From Promethearchaeota archaeon (GTDB lineage: Archaea > Asgardarchaeota > Lokiarchaeia > Sigyniarchaeales > SOKP01), in the NCBI GenBank assembly GCA_019894715.1, contig JAGXOA010000132.1, forward strand, positions 1-56,851: DNA of 56,851 bases. The letters run 5' to 3'. The notes beneath the pieces are model-generated. The model worked only from the letters and a program-made list of their open reading frames with translations, had not been told where the DNA came from and searched no databases. Position numbers and translations under genes: made by a program. Position 1 is the stretch's first letter; each line of letters begins with the position of its first letter. This document shows positions 18,798 through 27,875 of the stretch, piece after piece.

Positions 18798-19958
18798 TTA
18801 ATCTGTAAAGTATAAATGCTCATCAAAGCCTGTCTCTGCTATAAGATCTTGACCAAGTTTTTGAATTTTCTTTTTTGATGGATTTTGAAGTAATCTTCTT
18901 GCTATTTTTACTATTTTTAATAATTTAGAATCAGAAAATCCCTTTATTATTTTATCATAACGAGAAAAAGAGACTCCAGCAGTATAAACTCCAGCGGCCC
19001 CATGTGATGCATGTGTTGAGATTTGCCAATGCTCTACTTTAAATTCTATGTTTTCTAAGAGATGAGTACTGAAAAACCAATCTAAATAACTATCCATTCT
19101 TTTATCTTTTCTTTTAGTTTCTTTTAAGAAATTTAATGCTCTTTGGAGTCTATCGGGATGTAGTTGTTTAAAGACTTTCTCATAATTATCTGTCATTTTA
19201 TCTTTAACATGCAATTTTATCTCATCTAATATTTTATTTACTTTTTGTACTCTTTCATTACTTATTTCATGTTGAATTGATTGAATATGTTGGTCAATAA
19301 TTGCTTGTCCTTCTTCAGTTAAATCTTCTTCACCATCATCAAGATTTTGTCCACTAATAGAAGATGATCCTTGAAGCTCGGGAGGTAAATTAATTATTTC
19401 TTTAGGTGGTAAATTAAATAATTCATTTATCTTTAAGGGATCTTTTCTTACAATTTCAATTCTTTCATTAATCTCTTTCAGAGAGTATCCTATTTGCTTA
19501 AGATAAAATTGTGCAGAATATATTTGATTTTCAAGTGCTTGATTTTGTGTATATCCCATATCATCATTCCCAAATTCCTTTTGTAAAAGCTCATCAGCAA
19601 TTAAATTTATTTTATCTTCATTAATATCATCTAATTTAAAATTATCCAGTTGATCTAATATATAATTGATTTGTTCTGGTAATAAATAATATAAATTACC
19701 TGTTGGCCCAATAAAATGAGAGATTTTCTCCATTTTCTTAAGATCTATAAGAGTTTCTTCTTTATTCTTCGAAATTAAGGAATTTAAAAAGTGTGATAAA
19801 AGATATTCATTAAAACCTGCTATGATATTAAGGATATTTTCATTAAAGGACACTAAATATGTTTCAAATTTTAGGTATTCCTTCAATTCCTCAGGTAAAT
19901 TTAAATTAAAAACACTGACGTTATCGATTATAAAGTGTATAAGATCTTGTTTTTCCAT
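18798..19958 (-). CDS. Hypothetical protein, helical N-terminus and basic C-terminal domain
   Basis: A 386-residue protein that I do not recognise. Residues 1-170 are predicted helix. Residues about 195-225 form an acidic, low-complexity linker (GQNLDDGEEDLTEEGQ). Residues 226-386 hold a basic segment (FKQLHPDRLQRALNFLKETK) and a Gly/His/Ser-rich stretch VEHWQISTHASHGAAGVYTAG. No metal, nucleotide or membrane motif is clear. It appears to be the last gene of a minus-strand cluster with two small proteins; 28 bp separates it from its upstream neighbour. Confidence 0.7.
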   Translation of the reverse strand: MEKQDLIHFIIDNVSVFNLNLPEELKEYLKFETYLVSFNENILNIIAGFNEYLLSHFLNSLISKNKEETLIDLKKMEKISHFIGPTGNLYYLLPEQINYILDQLDNFKLDDINEDKINLIADELLQKEFGNDDMGYTQNQALENQIYSAQFYLKQIGYSLKEINERIEIVRKDPLKINELFNLPPKEIINLPPELQGSSSISGQNLDDGEEDLTEEGQAIIDQHIQSIQHEISNERVQKVNKILDEIKLHVKDKMTDNYEKVFKQLHPDRLQRALNFLKETKRKDKRMDSYLDWFFSTHLLENIEFKVEHWQISTHASHGAAGVYTAGVSFSRYDKIIKGFSDSKLLKIVKIARRLLQNPSKKKIQKLGQDLIAETGFDEHLYFTD

Positions 19959-19986
19959 TTGAATCTAAAATTTTCATTATTCTTAT

Positions 19987-20301
19987 TTAAAAAATTAATA
20001 TTCTCAAATCTAAATAATCTATAAAACTTTTATAATAAATATTTTTCATTTTAAAAGTGTTAAAATTATTATAAAAAGAATTAATGAATATATTGAATTT
20101 TTGTATGCATAATTCTTTTTCCAATATATCATTATTATATTCCATCAAGTATTTTGTTATATTCTCATGCAGGTCTATAAAATCATACTTTTCTGAATCT
20201 TTTAGAACTTTAATTAGAATATCAATAGTTTCTTGTGAATATTGTTGATTCTTTACTTTTTTTATCTCTATATTTTCTTCACATTTTAAGATTTGTTCCA
20301 T
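19987..20301 (-). CDS. Small hypothetical protein, middle gene of a cluster
   Basis: A 104-residue, mostly helical protein beginning MEQILKCEENIEIKKVKNQQ and rich in Asp, Glu, Lys and Asn, with a hydrophobic/aromatic C-terminus ending YLDLRILIF. No family is recognised. Its ATG lies inside the 3' end of the upstream single-pass membrane-protein gene (23-bp overlap), which suggests translational coupling. It may be a cytosolic partner of that membrane protein. Confidence 0.55.
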   Translation of the reverse strand: MEQILKCEENIEIKKVKNQQYSQETIDILIKVLKDSEKYDFIDLHENITKYLMEYNNDILEKELCIQKFNIFINSFYNNFNTFKMKNIYYKSFIDYLDLRILIF

Positions 20302-20461
20302 GATGATAAAGAATAAATCCTGAAACTACAATGAGAAAGACTATAACAATAATAATAACAGTAAATATTATAAGATCTAATAGAAAGCCTCCACTAGTAT
20401 TATTAGAAAAATTAATATTTGTCTCAAATAAATTAAATTCTTCAAGAGATTGAAATTCCAA
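20279..20461 (-). CDS. Single-pass membrane microprotein
   Basis: A 60-residue protein with one strong transmembrane segment at residues about 26-50 (LLDLIIFTVIIIVIVFLIVV), an acidic and Asn-rich N-terminal part of about 25 residues, and a short basic tail (HHGTNLKM). The first gene of the minus-strand cluster, it overlaps the next gene by 23 bp in a different frame. The first 50 bases upstream hold the divergent Nudix promoter region. No homologue is known to me. Confidence 0.55.
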   Translation of the reverse strand: MEFQSLEEFNLFETNINFSNNTSGGFLLDLIIFTVIIIVIVFLIVVSGFILYHHGTNLKM

Positions 20462-20510
20462 ATATCCATTTAGAAAATAATAAAGAATATGATTTTTTAT
20501 ATTATTTATA

Positions 20511-20975
20511 ATGGTAAAGAATAATGATAATTATAAAAATCATAGACATTATCCAAATTTTCCTCATATTGGTGTTGGAGGATTATTAATTAGAAATAAT
20601 CATCTTTTATTAATCAGACGAAAATACGAACCAGATGCAGGATTTTGGAGTATTCCAGGAGGTCATTTGAAATTAGGGGAAAAAAACAAAAGAGCTGTAG
20701 AAAGAGAGTTTCTTGAAGAAACGGGTCTTGAAGTTCAAGTAAGGAGTCTAGCAGGTATACTTGATAAAATCATGTATGATGAAAATAATAAAATAGAATA
20801 CCATTATATCCTAATAAATTATTATGTTGAGCAGATAGAAGGTGATCCTAATAAACAACCTATTGCTGATGATGATGCATTAGATGCTCGTTTTGTACCC
20901 ATAGAAGAACTTTCTAATTACAAGTTACCAGTTTCTTTGGTGGAACTTTTAAGTATAATAAAACTCAAATCCTAA
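20511..20975 (+). CDS. Nudix hydrolase
   Basis: A 154-residue Nudix protein. The Nudix box is complete: GHLKLGEKNKRAVEREFLEE followed by TGLEV (residues about 49-73), with every catalytic Glu and the Arg in place (G-x5-E-x7-R-E-x2-E-E-x-G). The preceding strand HIGVGGLLIRNNHLLLIRRK and FWSIPGG are typical of ADP-sugar or nucleoside-diphosphate hydrolases. It cleaves a nucleoside diphosphate linked to another moiety; the substrate is unknown. It ends shortly before transposon-like debris. Its start overlaps the divergent promoter space of the small membrane gene. Confidence 0.92.
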   Translation: MVKNNDNYKNHRHYPNFPHIGVGGLLIRNNHLLLIRRKYEPDAGFWSIPGGHLKLGEKNKRAVEREFLEETGLEVQVRSLAGILDKIMYDENNKIEYHYILINYYVEQIEGDPNKQPIADDDALDARFVPIEELSNYKLPVSLVELLSIIKLKS

Positions 20976-21057
20976 TTTTTAATATTTCTTCTTTTAGAGA
21001 TGCAATTTCTAAATATAACAATTATTTCTTTATTATATTTTTTAATATAAACAAATG

Positions 21058-21310
21058 AAAACCCATTCCTTTAGGGATGGGATGAATTTTGTTATAAAAT
21101 GATAAAAAAATCACTTATCGATATCACACCCTATTTTTAAATAGAGGAAAAACTCTACATTAAGTATTGATGATGAATTATTGGTTATCTAATTTATCAA
21201 CATACTATCGTAGGGACTACGGAATGTCAAGCGTTTGGAGAAACTGTAAGACTCAAGTAATCTATTATACTCGTTTCGATGAATTACGAGTCCAACACCT
21301 TTAGATAATG
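21058..21310 (+). mobile_element. Probable remnant of a TnpB-type element (ends only)
   Basis: At 21058-21095 a hairpin CCCATtCCTttAGGgATGGG followed by ATGAATTTT resembles the terminal hairpins at 9807 and 38424. At 21269-21295 a second inverted repeat ACTCGTttcgatgaattACGAGT precedes CCAACACCTTTAG. No TnpB frame remains between them. I read this as a heavily deleted element lying between the Nudix gene and thiC. It may also contribute leader sequence to thiC. Confidence 0.4.
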
Positions 21311-21410
21311 GTAGTTCAATTAATTCATTATCTAAAAATAAGCGAAAAAGATATAATTTCAAATACATTATATATTGAGAATATAAATTATTTTTTGAGG
21401 ATTATATGTT

Positions 21411-22715
21411 TTGTCGACTTTAATGAAACTAGCGAGAACTGGAAAAATAACAAAAGAAATGCAAACTGTTGCGGAAAAAGAATCTGTAGATGTCGAATTT
21501 ATAAGAAAAGGTATTGCTAAAGGAAGAATTATAATACCGAAATCTAATAAAAGGGATCTAGAATCGCCAATTGGAATCGGTAAAGGATTATTTATAAAAA
21601 TAAATGCTAATATTGGTTCAAGTAAAAATGTATTTAATATTGATGAAGAATTAGAAAAAGCGAAAATTGCCGTCAAGTACGGAGCAGATACAATAATGGA
21701 CCTAAGTACAGGAATTACAGAATCAGATGTTAGAGAGATAAGAAATAAAATCTTAAAAAATATTAATGTTCCTATAGGAACAGTACCAATATATCAATCC
21801 GGATTGAGAGCTTTAGAAAAAAAAGGAGCAATCATTCATATGGATGAAGATGATCTATTTAAGGTTATTGAAGAACAAGCAAAAGAAGGAGTGGATTTCT
21901 TTACAATTCATGCAGGATTAACAAAAGAAATAACTGATTTTTTAGTGGATCATCCACGTATAATGGGAATTGTTTCTCGAGGAGGTACATTTTTAGCAGC
22001 ATGGATGCTACATAATGAAAAAGAAAATCCTTTCTACAAGAAATTTGATTATTTAATTGAGATGGCAAAAGATTATGATTTTACACTTTCATTAGGAGAT
22101 GGCTGTAGACCTGGTTCTATTTTTGATTCTACAGACTATATCCAAATAAGGGAATTAATGGAAATATCAAAACTGGTCAAAAGAGCTTGGAAATCAGACA
22201 TACAAGTTATGGTAGAAGGCCCCGGTCATGTACCTGCTAATCAAATCGAAGAAAATATAAAGATTCAAAAATCATTATGTGAAGAAGCACCATTCTATGT
22301 ATTGGGGCCTTTGGTCACAGATATTGCACCTGGTTATGATGAAATTGTAAGTGCAATAGGCGGTACAATAGCAGGATTATCAGGAGCAGATTATTTATGT
22401 TATGTAACTCCTTCAGAGCATTTAGGACTTCCAAACAGAGAAGATGTGAAGAGAGGTGTAATCGCTTCAAGAATAGCGGCTCACGCAGTAGATATAGCCA
22501 AATATGGAAAGCGAGCATCAAAATGGGATTATGAAATGGATTTAGCTAGAAAGAATTTAGATTGGAAAAAAATGATAAAATGCGCAATAGATCCAGAATT
22601 AGCTGAAAAAATACATTTTAGAGATGGAAAATCAGAAAATACTCAAGTTTGTAGTATGTGTGGGGAATTTTGTGCAATTAAACTCCTTGATGATTGTTTA
22701 AAGCACAAAAAATAA
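21411..22715 (+). CDS. thiC: Phosphomethylpyrimidine synthase ThiC
   Basis: A 434-residue ThiC, the radical-SAM enzyme that rearranges 5-aminoimidazole ribotide to hydroxymethylpyrimidine phosphate for thiamine synthesis. Landmarks are LESPIGIGKGLFIKINANIG, YGADTIMDLSTG, NVPIGTVPIYQ, GVDFFTIHAGL, SLGDGCRPGS, MVEGPGHVP, YVLGPLVTDIAPGYDEI, IGG and the C-terminal cluster motif CSMCGEFC (three Cys for [4Fe-4S]). A TTG start at 21411 has GAGGAT nine bases upstream; ATG 21423 is an alternative. Length fits short archaeal ThiC. ThiN lies about 400 bp away on the other strand, and a YjbQ gene is at 49060. Confidence 0.95.
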   Translation: MSTLMKLARTGKITKEMQTVAEKESVDVEFIRKGIAKGRIIIPKSNKRDLESPIGIGKGLFIKINANIGSSKNVFNIDEELEKAKIAVKYGADTIMDLSTGITESDVREIRNKILKNINVPIGTVPIYQSGLRALEKKGAIIHMDEDDLFKVIEEQAKEGVDFFTIHAGLTKEITDFLVDHPRIMGIVSRGGTFLAAWMLHNEKENPFYKKFDYLIEMAKDYDFTLSLGDGCRPGSIFDSTDYIQIRELMEISKLVKRAWKSDIQVMVEGPGHVPANQIEENIKIQKSLCEEAPFYVLGPLVTDIAPGYDEIVSAIGGTIAGLSGADYLCYVTPSEHLGLPNREDVKRGVIASRIAAHAVDIAKYGKRASKWDYEMDLARKNLDWKKMIKCAIDPELAEKIHFRDGKSENTQVCSMCGEFCAIKLLDDCLKHKK

Positions 22716-22799
22716 TAATCAATATTTCATATATCATTCAATTCAGTTTTAAGAAGAATAATTAAGAACTAGTTTATAATTATTCTCAAAAATATATCA

Positions 22800-22985
22800 G
22801 TGAACTACACACGGCCTAAAGGTCGTGGCTTCCTACGAGTGCACAATCGCTTCTAGTACGGATTGGTCTGTATGTCGTAGAAAACCATCCCAATGCTTTT
22901 GGAATTTATTCAATAGAGGTAACTGGTTTTGGCCTGTACGAATAAGGGACAAGATCCAAACTTCGTATGAACAAATTACAGTAAA
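22800..22985 (-). mobile_element. TnpB element remnant: right end and last codons
   Basis: Positions 22800-22905 are almost identical to 38121-38226: right-end hairpin ACGGCCtaaaGGTCGT, then minus-strand codons ending in [13 protein letters not shown] and a stop codon. Upstream of FQKHWDGF the similarity to the other copies stops, and an open stretch of about 25 codons of unclear origin continues to about 22985. It lies in the gap between thiC and thiN and has no functional TnpB. Confidence 0.75.
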
Positions 22986-23127
22986 AAATGTTAATATTAT
23001 TTAACATTTTTACTATTTTTGATAACCTAAATATAGACAACCATAGAAAGACAAAAAAATTTATATTGTCAAAAAAGGAAGAAAAAATGAATTATGAACA
23101 AATAAATAGATTTTTTTTTAGTTAATT

Positions 23128-23697
23128 CTACTCTATTATTTCTAATATTAAAGTTAGAATTTGAATTATATCATCAGATAATTTTCCAAATAATCGGATC
23201 ATTGGTTCTTTTCCTATTGCACCTTTATCATGTATTATATCAGGTATTCTACCTATTTTTTTCATACACTCTTGTATTAACCATTGCATTGTAGAATCTT
23301 CTTTTTCTCTAATTTCAAGAGATTGATTATTTCGGGGGATTTCTTCTATCTCTAATTCAGTAGTTTTTAATTTTTCTATTAATTCTGGAATATATTTTAT
23401 ATTCATAACAATATTTATGGAATCATCAAATTTCTTTGCTGTAAGTAATAATCTTGCAGTATGATTAGACATTCCAAATTTAATTTCACCACAAGCTTTA
23501 GGATACCCATTAATAATCGTAATTCTTCCTTCTATTGCAGCTATATCATTTTTATTGATTGCATCTGGGAGTCCCGCAGAAATATTTGTTCTTACTTCCG
23601 GTATTAATCTACTAAAGGATTTTTCACTCGAAAAATAGTCATAAATTTTCTTAACTTCGTCTATAACATTTGATTTATCTTTTTCTGTATTTTTCAT
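23128..23697 (-). CDS. thiN: Thiamine-phosphate synthase, ThiN type
   Basis: A 189-residue stand-alone ThiN domain, the archaeal alternative to ThiE that condenses hydroxymethylpyrimidine diphosphate and thiazole phosphate into thiamine phosphate. Landmarks are FSRLIPEVRTNISAGLPDA, AAIEGRITIINGYPKACG, IKFGMSNHTARLLLTAKKFD, NIKY, and EKEDSTMQWLIQE and PDIIHDKGAIGKEPMIRLFG. In many archaea ThiN is fused to ThiD or to a DNA-binding domain; here it is free, so either enzyme or a split form of the fusion is possible. It follows the RING-TPR gene by 9 bp, suggesting co-transcription. ThiC is the next gene across. Confidence 0.85.
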   Translation of the reverse strand: MKNTEKDKSNVIDEVKKIYDYFSSEKSFSRLIPEVRTNISAGLPDAINKNDIAAIEGRITIINGYPKACGEIKFGMSNHTARLLLTAKKFDDSINIVMNIKYIPELIEKLKTTELEIEEIPRNNQSLEIREKEDSTMQWLIQECMKKIGRIPDIIHDKGAIGKEPMIRLFGKLSDDIIQILTLILEIIE

Positions 23698-23706
23698 AAT
23701 CTTTTG

Positions 23707-24282
23707 TTACTTTTTTGCTCTTTTAAAAGCCCATTCAGCTTGATCATCAAGACCTAGTGCTTTATATGACTTTCCTAAATAAATAAAAGCTTCAGAATAA
23801 TTAAAATTTTCTTTTACTAGTTTAAATAAATAACTGATTGCTAAATCGTACTTTTCTCTTAAAAAATTAATTTTTCCTCTGAAAAACATAATTGTATGCA
23901 TATCAATTACTTTTGTTTTATCTTCAAAATTATTTAATTTATCCAATGCTTTTTCATAATCTTTATTATTTATCAGATGTTTTATAGATTCTATTAATTT
24001 TAAGAATGCAAACTTTTCTCCTATTTTTTGAATCTTTTCAATATTTTCTTGTTGAGTTTGCAACTCTAATTCTTTTTGTTTTTCTTTTTGTATTTCTTTT
24101 TGATATAATTTAAATTTACTAATTATATCTTCATTATATTGATTATTACATAATGGACAATGAAAGGATCGATCTAACCATTTCTTCAAACAATTTTTAT
24201 GTATTTGATGACCATTTGGACATTCTTCATGTAAATTTAGGTTTTGATCAATTAATTCATGGCAAATTATACAAGAGGGCAT
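23707..24282 (-). CDS. RING-H2-type zinc finger protein with TPR-like C-terminus
   Basis: A 191-residue protein. Residues 4-44 fit the RING-H2 pattern: CIIC, then C-PNG-H-QI-H-KN-C, then CPLC, with eight metal ligands in the right order. A charged Lys/Glu/Gln coiled-coil-like linker (about 58-85) follows. Residues about 90-191 show TPR-like helix pairs (DYEKALDKLNNF, KYDLAISYLFKLVKENFNYS, EAFIYLGKSYKALGLDDQAE). RING domains of this type recruit E2 enzymes in eukaryotes; a ligase function is a hypothesis, because no ubiquitin-system gene is adjacent. It sits 9 bp upstream of thiN, so the two are probably co-transcribed for reasons that are not obvious. Confidence 0.78.
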   Translation of the reverse strand: MPSCIICHELIDQNLNLHEECPNGHQIHKNCLKKWLDRSFHCPLCNNQYNEDIISKFKLYQKEIQKEKQKELELQTQQENIEKIQKIGEKFAFLKLIESIKHLINNKDYEKALDKLNNFEDKTKVIDMHTIMFFRGKINFLREKYDLAISYLFKLVKENFNYSEAFIYLGKSYKALGLDDQAEWAFKRAKK

Positions 24283-24419
24283 TTTATCGTTAAACCGATT
24301 TTTAAAATTTTAAGATATATATAACTTATAATAGAAATAACTATTTTTAATAGTGTTTTTTTAATAAAATTGTGATTTTATTTATTATAGAAAATTTATA
24401 GAAAAGAGGATAAAAAAAA

Positions 24420-25976
24420 TTGTCTGGCAATTTAACGCTGATGTTTAAAGAATTATGCGAAAATTTCTTCAATGTAAATCAAGATGTTGAGGCTATAATC
24501 GTTTCTGATGTTGACGGTTTAATAATTTTTGGTGAAAAAAGAGAAGATATTGATATTGAAATAATTTCTGTTCTCACATCAGTAGTCAATCCAGTTCTGG
24601 AAAGGATAAGAGACGAATTTGCATTTCAACAATTTGGAACTGCCAGTTTTGATACAAAAGATCATAGATTGTTATTTATTTCTGTAGTTCAAAAAGCTAC
24701 TTTAAGTCTTGTTATTAATCCAATGGCATCAATAGATAAAGTCACTTCATACGCGTACTTTTTAGCAGAGAAAATTGCTCAAATGCTTATTGCTGAAGAA
24801 GATGATGTTATTCAATTAGATATTCCAAATTTTGAATATGAAGCAAAAAAAACAGATAGATTGAAGAATCAAATATATCAACTAAGACTAGATCGTGGGG
24901 GAAAATTCCGATTTAAATTTATTATTATAGGTCAACATGAAGTTGGTAAAACTTCAATTGTCAGAAGATTTGTAGAAAATAAATTTTCTCATGATTATCG
25001 AGCAACAATTGGATTAAATATCTTATCTCACTCTATAGATTTCTTAGGTAATGCTGTAAAGTTTTCAATATGGGATATTGGAGCACAAAAATACTTTAAA
25101 AGATTTAGGAAGACATATTACTTAGGTGCCCAAGCTGCCTTTATAGTGTTTGATTTGACTAATAGAGAATCATACAATAATATTATTGAATGGTTTAATG
25201 AAATAAATGAATTTCTTAATACTAAAGAACTTCCAATTATAATTGTAGGAAATAAATCAGATCTTAAAGAAGAAAGAGTAGTTGATTATCAAGATGGGGT
25301 TAAGATTACAAATGAACTAACTGAAAAAGGCGTGAGTACAGTTTCATATATAGAAGCAAGTGCTTTAACGGGAGAAAATGTATCCGATGCATTTAGATTG
25401 ATTTCTTATCATTATATTATAAAAAACAAAGAACTTGAAGAAGAAAGGCTACAAAAAGATATAATTATGGAAATTAATTCAATATTAGAGCAAAAAAATA
25501 AATTAAAAATAACCTTTATAACTGAAAATCAATATTGGAGCCCTGGTTTACAAGTTTTAAATTCAATTGCAGCAATTCTTAAGCTTAAAGATTCAATAGA
25601 AGACTCAGATAAGCGATTATATGAATATGATAATGGACTTATTCTTAATAATTATATTTATAGTAATTTGGAAGTTAATGACTCAGATGGAGTTTTCTGT
25701 ATATTTGATGCCAGAAACAGATCAACTATAGACATTCAGTGGAGAGAAACTGTGATAAAAATAATAGAATTAATTCAAGAAAAGAGAGTCGTTTTAGTTG
25801 GAATAAGGGTAAACGAAACTACAGATTGGTCAAATTTACTAGAAGAATTTAATATTAATGAATATCTTGAAAGAAAAATGATTTCTCTTTTATTTTTTAA
25901 AATAGGAAATGAATATCGACTTGAAATTTTCGATCAGTTAAAAGTAATGTTTAGCACAATAGGAAGTATTATGTAA
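24420..25976 (+). CDS. Roadblock domain fused to a Rab/Ras-like GTPase
   Basis: A 518-residue, three-part protein. Residues 1-125 match a roadblock/LC7 domain (EAIIVSDVDGLIIFGEK, then FQQFGTASFDT, then LLFISVVQKATLSLVINP). Residues about 165-335 are a Ras-superfamily GTPase: P-loop GQHEVGKTS (171-179), switch-I threonine in RATIGLN, then WDIGAQ (normally WDTAGQ; glycine and alanine are swapped, glutamine kept), NKSD and EASAL. Residues about 345-518 lack nucleotide motifs but show strand-helix alternation (VVLVGIRVNETTDW) that could be a degenerate second GTPase fold. Translation starts at TTG. It is a lone gene, convergent with the LeuB-like gene. A relative with the same architecture is at 40297. 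Confidence 0.85.
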   Translation: MSGNLTLMFKELCENFFNVNQDVEAIIVSDVDGLIIFGEKREDIDIEIISVLTSVVNPVLERIRDEFAFQQFGTASFDTKDHRLLFISVVQKATLSLVINPMASIDKVTSYAYFLAEKIAQMLIAEEDDVIQLDIPNFEYEAKKTDRLKNQIYQLRLDRGGKFRFKFIIIGQHEVGKTSIVRRFVENKFSHDYRATIGLNILSHSIDFLGNAVKFSIWDIGAQKYFKRFRKTYYLGAQAAFIVFDLTNRESYNNIIEWFNEINEFLNTKELPIIIVGNKSDLKEERVVDYQDGVKITNELTEKGVSTVSYIEASALTGENVSDAFRLISYHYIIKNKELEEERLQKDIIMEINSILEQKNKLKITFITENQYWSPGLQVLNSIAAILKLKDSIEDSDKRLYEYDNGLILNNYIYSNLEVNDSDGVFCIFDARNRSTIDIQWRETVIKIIELIQEKRVVLVGIRVNETTDWSNLLEEFNINEYLERKMISLLFFKIGNEYRLEIFDQLKVMFSTIGSIM

Positions 25977-25996
25977 AATTTCAAAAAAAAGATTAT

Positions 25997-27064
25997 CTAG
26001 GATTTTAGTTCTTGTTTTAATTTATTAGCAATTAGATCTCCCATTTGTGATGTAGAAAGAGTTTTTAATTTGTAATTATCAATATCTTTTGTTCTACCTT
26101 CATCTAGAGCCAATTCAACTGCCTTTTCTATTTTTATACCTATTTTAGGTTTTCTAATCGATTCTTCCATCATTAATTTTATACTTAAGATTGTACCAAT
26201 AGGATTAGCTATTTCTTTACCAGCAATATCTGGAGCAGAGCCATGAATTGGTTCATACATCGACACTTTTCCAGGATGAATATTACCACTTGAAGCCATT
26301 CCTAAACTCCCTACAAGAAATGCAGCTTCATCACTAATGATGTCTCCAAAGAGATTCCCAGTTACAACTGTCTCAAATGCATATGGTTTTCTGATTATCC
26401 ATTGACAAAAAGCATCTATATAATAATTTTCTTGTTCTAAATTAGGATATTCATCTCCTATTTGTTTAAATATATTTCTCCACATTTGACTCGGTTTTAA
26501 AATATTAGCTTTGTCAACAGAAGTAATTTTTGTATGCTTATGTGTTTTTGCAAATTCATAAGCATATCTTAAAATTCTTTCACATCCATTTTTAGTATAA
26601 ACCATACTGTTAACTGCAACTTCATCTTTTAAAAAACCTCCAACATTAGCATAAAGACCTTCTGTGTTTTCTCTTATTATCGTAAAATCTATCCCTTCTC
26701 CAACAAATTCATCCTTAAGGGGACATTGCTCTTTTAGAGATCTATAAAGTTTAATAGGTCTTAGATTTACAAATAGATCTAATTCTTGTCTTAATCTCAA
26801 GATTGCAGATTCGGCTACACCTTGGGGAATATTTGGGAGCCCTATAGCACCAAAAAGTAGTACATCTGAATTTTTAATAATATCAATTGATTTTTTTGGT
26901 AGACTTTCTCCTGTTTCTTTCCAAACATTTCCTCCTGCAGGAGCTTCTTGGAATTCAACTTCTAAATCTGTATAATCAGAAATTACTTTTAGTATTTTAA
27001 TACCTTCATTTACAACTTCAGGACCAATACCATCTCCTTTTGTTAACGCAATTTTTATTTTCAT
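25997..27064 (-). CDS. Isopropylmalate/isocitrate dehydrogenase family enzyme, LeuB-like
   Basis: A 355-residue beta-decarboxylating dehydrogenase. It starts IALTKGDGIGPEVVNEGIKI, has the substrate-binding RLRQELDLFVNLRPIKL (arginine pattern of isopropylmalate dehydrogenase), FTIIRENTEGLYA, the lysine helix SVDKANILKPSQMWR, ETVVTGNLFGDIISDEA (metal-binding Asp residues) and MYEPIHGSAPDIAGK. NAD preference is suggested by the family. 3-Isopropylmalate (leucine pathway) is the best guess; related tartrate or homoisocitrate substrates are not excluded, since no leuA/C/D is adjacent apart from a broken synthase at 53732. The ATG start and length are standard. Confidence 0.85.
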   Translation of the reverse strand: MKIKIALTKGDGIGPEVVNEGIKILKVISDYTDLEVEFQEAPAGGNVWKETGESLPKKSIDIIKNSDVLLFGAIGLPNIPQGVAESAILRLRQELDLFVNLRPIKLYRSLKEQCPLKDEFVGEGIDFTIIRENTEGLYANVGGFLKDEVAVNSMVYTKNGCERILRYAYEFAKTHKHTKITSVDKANILKPSQMWRNIFKQIGDEYPNLEQENYYIDAFCQWIIRKPYAFETVVTGNLFGDIISDEAAFLVGSLGMASSGNIHPGKVSMYEPIHGSAPDIAGKEIANPIGTILSIKLMMEESIRKPKIGIKIEKAVELALDEGRTKDIDNYKLKTLSTSQMGDLIANKLKQELKS

Positions 27065-27281
27065 TGTTTGACCCTCAAATCGTTATATGTATTTTTTAAA
27101 TGATTGTCTATCTTTAATTTCTCTAAATTAAAAATCCTAAAATAAATTTATGGAACAAATTTACATTTTATTGTCCAAAATAAAAAAAGAGTATAAATTT
27201 TTAAAATATAGACGTTAAACTCTATTTATTCTTTTTTTTTCCAATTTATTCAACTCTCAAATAATGATAAATTCTTATTCT

Positions 27282-27875
27282 TTAACCAAAAAGTAGTCCT
27301 GCTAATTTTTTAGGACCTGGGGCATTTGTATTTAATGGGAATCCTTTATGTTTAAATACCTTCTGATTTGCTAAATCTATTACCAAAGACCTTGAATATT
27401 TTACAGCTTTCACTTTTTTATGAGCCCCTAGCACTTTAGGTCGTATGTCTTCAGAAATTCCATTCTTATAAATACATGCAAATGTATATGTAATCCAATA
27501 AGCTCCACCTTTAGCTTGTTTTACTGATTTCTTAGGGAATCTTTTTTTTTCTATTTCTACAAGAGTGTCTTCCACATCTGCCATAAGATCATAAATATTT
27601 TCAATTGATAATCCATCTGCTTTAATCCCTGTTAGATAATCAACATTTTGTTGTCCTATTGATTTTTTTTTTAATACTGCTACAAGTGGATATTTATTTT
27701 GCCATTCATTAAGGAATTGACTCACATCTGGAGGAAGCCCCTCACCCCTCTTTTTTGGATAATACCATGGTTCTAATTGGGCTTTTTGCCCTTCTTTATG
27801 TTCATAACCTAAAATATTATATCCTAATTCTGCTAAAATATCTTTTATTTTTTTTAAACCATCTTCCCAATTCAT
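27282..27875 (-). CDS. Hypothetical protein
   Basis: A 197-residue protein that I do not recognise. It begins MNWEDGLKKIKDILAELGYN and contains LEPWYYPKKRGEGLPPDVSQ, an acidic helical middle (IYDLMADVEDTLVEIEKKRF) and a basic C-terminal half with VKAVKYSRSLVIDLANQKVF, ending GPKKLAGLLFG. Composition and clean boundaries argue for a real gene. There is no membrane segment or cysteine cluster. It is divergent from the histone gene, sharing a 470-bp upstream region. Confidence 0.65.
   Translation of the reverse strand: MNWEDGLKKIKDILAELGYNILGYEHKEGQKAQLEPWYYPKKRGEGLPPDVSQFLNEWQNKYPLVAVLKKKSIGQQNVDYLTGIKADGLSIENIYDLMADVEDTLVEIEKKRFPKKSVKQAKGGAYWITYTFACIYKNGISEDIRPKVLGAHKKVKAVKYSRSLVIDLANQKVFKHKGFPLNTNAPGPKKLAGLLFG

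Noticed and set aside
21161-21410. Possible TPP riboswitch upstream of thiC (a TCGTAGGGA stretch resembles the 3' part of the THI element)
   Set aside because: The CUGAGA core and the paired stems of the THI element are not found, and the region looks like transposon-end debris. A covariance-model search would decide.
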